A stretch of 5,209 bases of DNA from Candidatus Woesearchaeota archaeon (GTDB lineage Archaea; Nanobdellota; Nanobdellia; Woesearchaeales; WALR01), in the NCBI GenBank assembly GCA_015522765.1, contig WALR01000102.1, forward strand, positions 1 through 5,209, in the 5' to 3' direction. The notes under the pieces are model-generated. The model had not been told where the DNA came from, searched no databases, and was given only the letters and a program-made list of their open reading frames with translations. A program made the translations under genes and the position numbers. Every line of letters begins with the position of its first letter. Position 1 is the stretch's first letter. Below are positions 3,169 to 5,209 of the stretch, piece by piece.

Positions 3169-3726
3169 ATGGCGTTCGTCATTGAGCATATGGACGGTCC
3201 CCTCTATGAGTGGAGCTTCATAGAATATAAGCATGCGGCTTCAGCCATCGGCAGGGAGGAGCTGTGGGTTACGAATCTGTCCAGGAGGGGTGTGGAGAGG
3301 ATTTCCCCGTTCGCTTCCGCATACACAAAAAAGGCGCATCAGCTTCTCGATATTAACACCCTGTGCGTTCTCGATATTGACGCAGAGGAAACCCTTACAC
3401 CTGCCAGGGCGTCCCGCTTTACCCATTTTGTTTTTGGTGGGATTATGGGTGACAATCCAAGAAAGCACAGAACATCATCTCTTATTCCGGGGGCAAAGAG
3501 GTTTAATCTCGGTAAAAGCCAGTTTACCACTGACACAGCGGTTATGGTGGCATATCTTATAAAGAAGGGGGTTAAACTCGGAGAGATGCACTTCGCCTAT
3601 GAGCTGGAGGTTAATGTTGAGGAGGGCCTCTCCCTTACCCTGCCCTATCACTTTCTTGTTATTAAGGGAAAGCCATTTGTTTCTCCTGAATTAATAAGGC
3701 ATATCATTAACTCCCACTCCTTCTGA
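3169..3726 (+). CDS. Sfm1-like SPOUT-family methyltransferase (DUF431)
   Basis: The 185 residues match the DUF431/Sfm1 family. Features are F-V-I-E-H near the N-terminus, L-Y-E-W-S-F-I-E-Y-K-H (12-22), T-L-C-V-L-D (64-69), F-V-F-G-G-I-M-G-D (87-95, the glycine-rich cofactor loop), L-G-K-S-Q-F-T-T-D-T-A-V (114-125) and S-L-T-L-P-Y-H-F (155-162) before the end. Family knowledge: yeast Sfm1 is a SPOUT enzyme that methylates an arginine of ribosomal protein Rps3, and archaeal relatives are annotated as ribosome-biogenesis SPOUT methylases. Whether this one acts on uS3 or on RNA is open. The length suits the family. The start has no Shine-Dalgarno but a TATA centre 25.5 nt upstream, so the mRNA is probably leaderless. 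It shares its promoter with the divergent methyltransferase, which suggests joint expression in ribosome or RNA modification. Confidence 0.87.
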   Translation: MAFVIEHMDGPLYEWSFIEYKHAASAIGREELWVTNLSRRGVERISPFASAYTKKAHQLLDINTLCVLDIDAEETLTPARASRFTHFVFGGIMGDNPRKHRTSSLIPGAKRFNLGKSQFTTDTAVMVAYLIKKGVKLGEMHFAYELEVNVEEGLSLTLPYHFLVIKGKPFVSPELIRHIINSHSF

Positions 3727-3758
3727 GGAAAAATCATCACTATAAGAATCAGCTTTTT
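3727..3758. terminator. Convergent terminator region
   Basis: The 30-nt gap between the convergent Sfm1-like and thioredoxin reductase genes has a T5 run for each direction: CTTTTT at 3753-3758 for plus-strand transcripts and ATTTTT at 3729-3734 on the minus strand. No strong hairpin is seen. Confidence 0.5.
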
Positions 3759-4767
3759 AATCTATGAGATGCATGCCCTTAAGAAAGGTGTAGGCTGAGT
3801 AGCTCGCAACAACGCCCTCTCCAACCCCTACTATTGCCTGCTTGAATCGTGTATCCACGCAGTCACCTGCTGCGAATACCCCCTCAACATTTGTCTCGGC
3901 ATCCCTGTTTATTATTATCTCTCCCTTCTTGTTTGTCTTCACACCTATCTTTTCTGCCAGGGCTGTTAGGGGGATATGACCTATCTCCAAAAATATGCCG
4001 TCAATAGGGAACTCCCTGCTCCCGTTGTATTCCCTGTCAAGTATTGCTTTCTCAACGAACTTTCCCCCCTCTATCCTTGTTATGTTGGCATTGTTGATTA
4101 TCTCTATCTTGCCCTCGTCGACGAGTTTCATAACCCTGTCATAATTGACCGGCTCAGCCCTTATCTTCTCTCGCCTGTATATTATGTATACCTTTTCAGC
4201 GAACTGGGTTAATACAAGAGCCTCTTTAGCGGCTGAGTCAGAGCCGCCTACAACCGCCAGCCTCTTTCCCTTGTAGAAGGGTCCGTCGCACAGGGCGCAG
4301 TAATGAACCCCCTTATTGGCGTACTCCTCCTCTCCAGGAACGCCAAGCTTCCTCACCTTGGTCCCTGTTGCAAATATTATGCTCTTAGCCAGATACTCAT
4401 TGCTGAGAGTCTTAATCCTGAATTTGAATCCGTCTTTTCCCTTGACTTTTTCAACAGCCTCTACCTTCTCATTCATTATCTTTGCGCCCGCCGCCAATGC
4501 ATGCTTTCTAAGCTTCTCTGCGAGTTCTGAGCCGGTAAGCTTCTCAAATCCAGGGTAATTCTCGACTATATCTGTAAGAATAATCAATCCGCCAAGGGAT
4601 TCTCCAATGATAAGGGTTTTCATGTTGAATCTCGCGGCGTACATGCCCGCAGCGAGACCTGCGCATCCCGCGCCGATTATCACAAGGTCTTGCATTGAGT
4701 CCTTGCTTTTATTGGTGTCTTCTCCTGCTGCGCCGCCTATGCTCGTAAGAGGAATGTTTATGTCCAT
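3757..4767 (-). CDS. trxB: Thioredoxin-disulfide reductase (FAD/NADPH)
   Basis: The domain order is that of low-molecular-weight thioredoxin reductase. The FAD-binding G-A-G-C-A-G (about 32-37 from ATG 4767) is followed by E-N-Y-P-G-F. The NADPH domain has the redox pair C-A-L-C (157-160), G-G-S-D-S-A (174-179) and Y-R-R-E-K-I-R-A, whose arginines fit NADPH use. A-G-D-C (300-303) near the C-terminus closes the FAD domain. The enzyme passes electrons from NADPH through FAD and the Cys pair to thioredoxin in the cytoplasm. The centre of the pair is A-L rather than the common A-T. Start choice: the frame extends to a TTG at 4821, but TTTTTAAA at 4790-4797 lies 26.5 nt before ATG 4767, fitting a leaderless start there (336 aa). 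ATG 4695 would give the bare core; the extra 24 residues are polar and of no known function. The gene is divergent from a cation exchanger. Confidence 0.9.
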   Translation of the reverse strand: MDINIPLTSIGGAAGEDTNKSKDSMQDLVIIGAGCAGLAAGMYAARFNMKTLIIGESLGGLIILTDIVENYPGFEKLTGSELAEKLRKHALAAGAKIMNEKVEAVEKVKGKDGFKFRIKTLSNEYLAKSIIFATGTKVRKLGVPGEEEYANKGVHYCALCDGPFYKGKRLAVVGGSDSAAKEALVLTQFAEKVYIIYRREKIRAEPVNYDRVMKLVDEGKIEIINNANITRIEGGKFVEKAILDREYNGSREFPIDGIFLEIGHIPLTALAEKIGVKTNKKGEIIINRDAETNVEGVFAAGDCVDTRFKQAIVGVGEGVVASYSAYTFLKGMHLID

Positions 4768-4789
4768 CCAGTCAGGAATAGCCAAGTGG

Positions 4790-4797
4790 TTTAAAAA
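4790..4797 (-). promoter_or_regulatory. TATA box of thioredoxin reductase (leaderless)
   Basis: TTTTTAAA on the minus strand, the same octamer as at both tRNA genes. Its centre is 26.5 nt from ATG 4767. It lies inside the reading frame that would be used by the upstream TTG, which argues against that longer form. Confidence 0.6.
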
Positions 4798-4823
4798 ATT
4801 TTCTATGCGTAAATAAGGCAAGA

Positions 4824-4833
4824 TATTTATAGC
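4824..4833 (+). promoter_or_regulatory. TATA box of the cation exchanger gene
   Basis: TATTTATAGC with its centre 27.5-29.5 nt before ATG 4857. The reverse strand reads CTATAAATA and could act in the other direction as a second, longer-leader promoter for thioredoxin reductase. Confidence 0.55.
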
Positions 4834-4856
4834 CGGAAGGTTCTCAGTGTGAAAGG

Positions 4857-5209
4857 ATGATTGCGGAGCTGAGCTACAATTTTGTTTTTCTCCTAATCGG
4901 GCTCTTCCTTGTTATACTCAGCTCTAATCTTGTGGTTAAATATGCGAAGATTATCTCTGACTATTTAGGGATATCGCACACATTCATAGGGCTCACAATC
5001 CTTTCAATAGGCACCTCCCTCGCCGAGCTGGGCACCCAGGTGGGTGCGAGCATAGAGATACTTAAGGGGGTGGACCTGTCAGGGATAGCAGTGGGCACCA
5101 ATGTGGGTTCAAATATTATCCAGATAAGCTTTATAATGGGCATTGTCGCTTTCTTCCATACGCTGAAAGCAGACAAGAAATTCCTCAAGGTGGACTACCT
5201 CTTTATGCT
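4857..5209 (+). CDS. CaCA-family cation exchanger (Na+/Ca2+ exchanger type), 3' end outside the window
   Basis: The frame from ATG 4857 runs open to the window end (117 codons). A first hydrophobic helix (about residues 9-27, F-V-F-L-L-I-G-L-F-L-V-I-L) is followed by the alpha-1 repeat: G-L-T-I-L-S-I-G-T-S-L-A-E-L (45-58) and V-G-T-N-V-G-S-N-I-I-Q (79-89). This matches the YrbG/NCX-type membrane exchangers that swap Ca2+ for Na+ or H+. Two alpha-repeat residues differ from the usual pattern: A replaces the common P in G-T-S-L-P-E, and Q replaces the N that usually ends G-S-N-x-x-N. The second alpha repeat is outside the window. There is no Shine-Dalgarno at a usable distance (AAAGG abuts the ATG); the TATA box suggests a leaderless or near-leaderless mRNA. 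Confidence 0.85.
   Translation, partial: MIAELSYNFVFLLIGLFLVILSSNLVVKYAKIISDYLGISHTFIGLTILSIGTSLAELGTQVGASIEILKGVDLSGIAVGTNVGSNIIQISFIMGIVAFFHTLKADKKFLKVDYLFM

Noticed and set aside
3727..3750. GTGATGA on the minus strand looks like box C of a C/D-box sRNA, with a CTGA nearby.
   Set aside because: The CTGA lies on the wrong side and no C'/D' boxes or terminal D box follow at usable spacing.
4695..4821. Thioredoxin reductase starting at TTG 4821 (354 aa) or ATG 4695 (312 aa).
   Set aside because: A TTG start would lie upstream of the best TATA box. ATG 4695 has only a weak AAGG before it. ATG 4767 has the right TATA spacing, though 4695 cannot be fully excluded.

Overview
The window is archaeal chromosomal DNA. 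It carries an Alba chromatin protein, a minimal histone-fold protein, an archaeal Rqc2/NEMF C-terminus, an Sfm1-type SPOUT methyltransferase, a DUF5679 zinc ribbon, TATA-box promoters and two tRNA genes whose irregularities fit bulge-helix-bulge (BHB) introns. Compact spacing, leaderless promoters and very short non-canonical tRNA introns would suit a DPANN-type or other deeply branching archaeon. The lineage is an inference and cannot be fixed from this sequence.

Layout. At 1-461 (+) lies the 3' end of an Rqc2/NEMF homologue. Two bases later, at 464-569 (-), is tRNA-Arg(UCG). It folds to a standard 74-nt tRNA only if a 17-nt T-loop insert and a 15-nt D-loop insert are removed. At 635-1279 (-) are a DUF5679 zinc-ribbon protein, Alba, and an unrecognised 44-codon ORF directly after Alba. 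At 1457-1627 (+) is a 56-residue histone-fold protein. At 1763-1909 (+) is tRNA-Ser(CGA). The first 14 nt of this tRNA, with 4 nt of flank, occur twice 63 nt apart, and the two copies pair into a textbook symmetric BHB. This implies a 63-nt intron between positions 8 and 9. At 1940-3118 (-) is a THUMP-like class I methyltransferase. At 3169-3726 (+) is the Sfm1-like methyltransferase, diverging from it across a 50-bp gap with one palindromic TATA element exactly in the middle. At 3757-4767 (-) is a thioredoxin reductase. From 4857 (+) runs a CaCA-type cation exchanger cut off by the window end.

The genes are mostly housekeeping: ribosome quality control, tRNAs, ribosomal protein or RNA methylation, chromatin and redox. 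I see no mobile element, CRISPR array or defence system. No stretch above 300 bases lacks a gene.

The most notable material is RNA-level. There are three candidate non-canonical tRNA introns in two genes, none in the anticodon loop. Both tRNA TATA boxes have their centre 25.5 nt from the tRNA first base, as expected for leaderless tRNA transcripts. Several mRNAs also look leaderless, with TATA centre to start codon 25.5-29.5 nt, whereas the zinc ribbon and Alba genes have Shine-Dalgarno sites.
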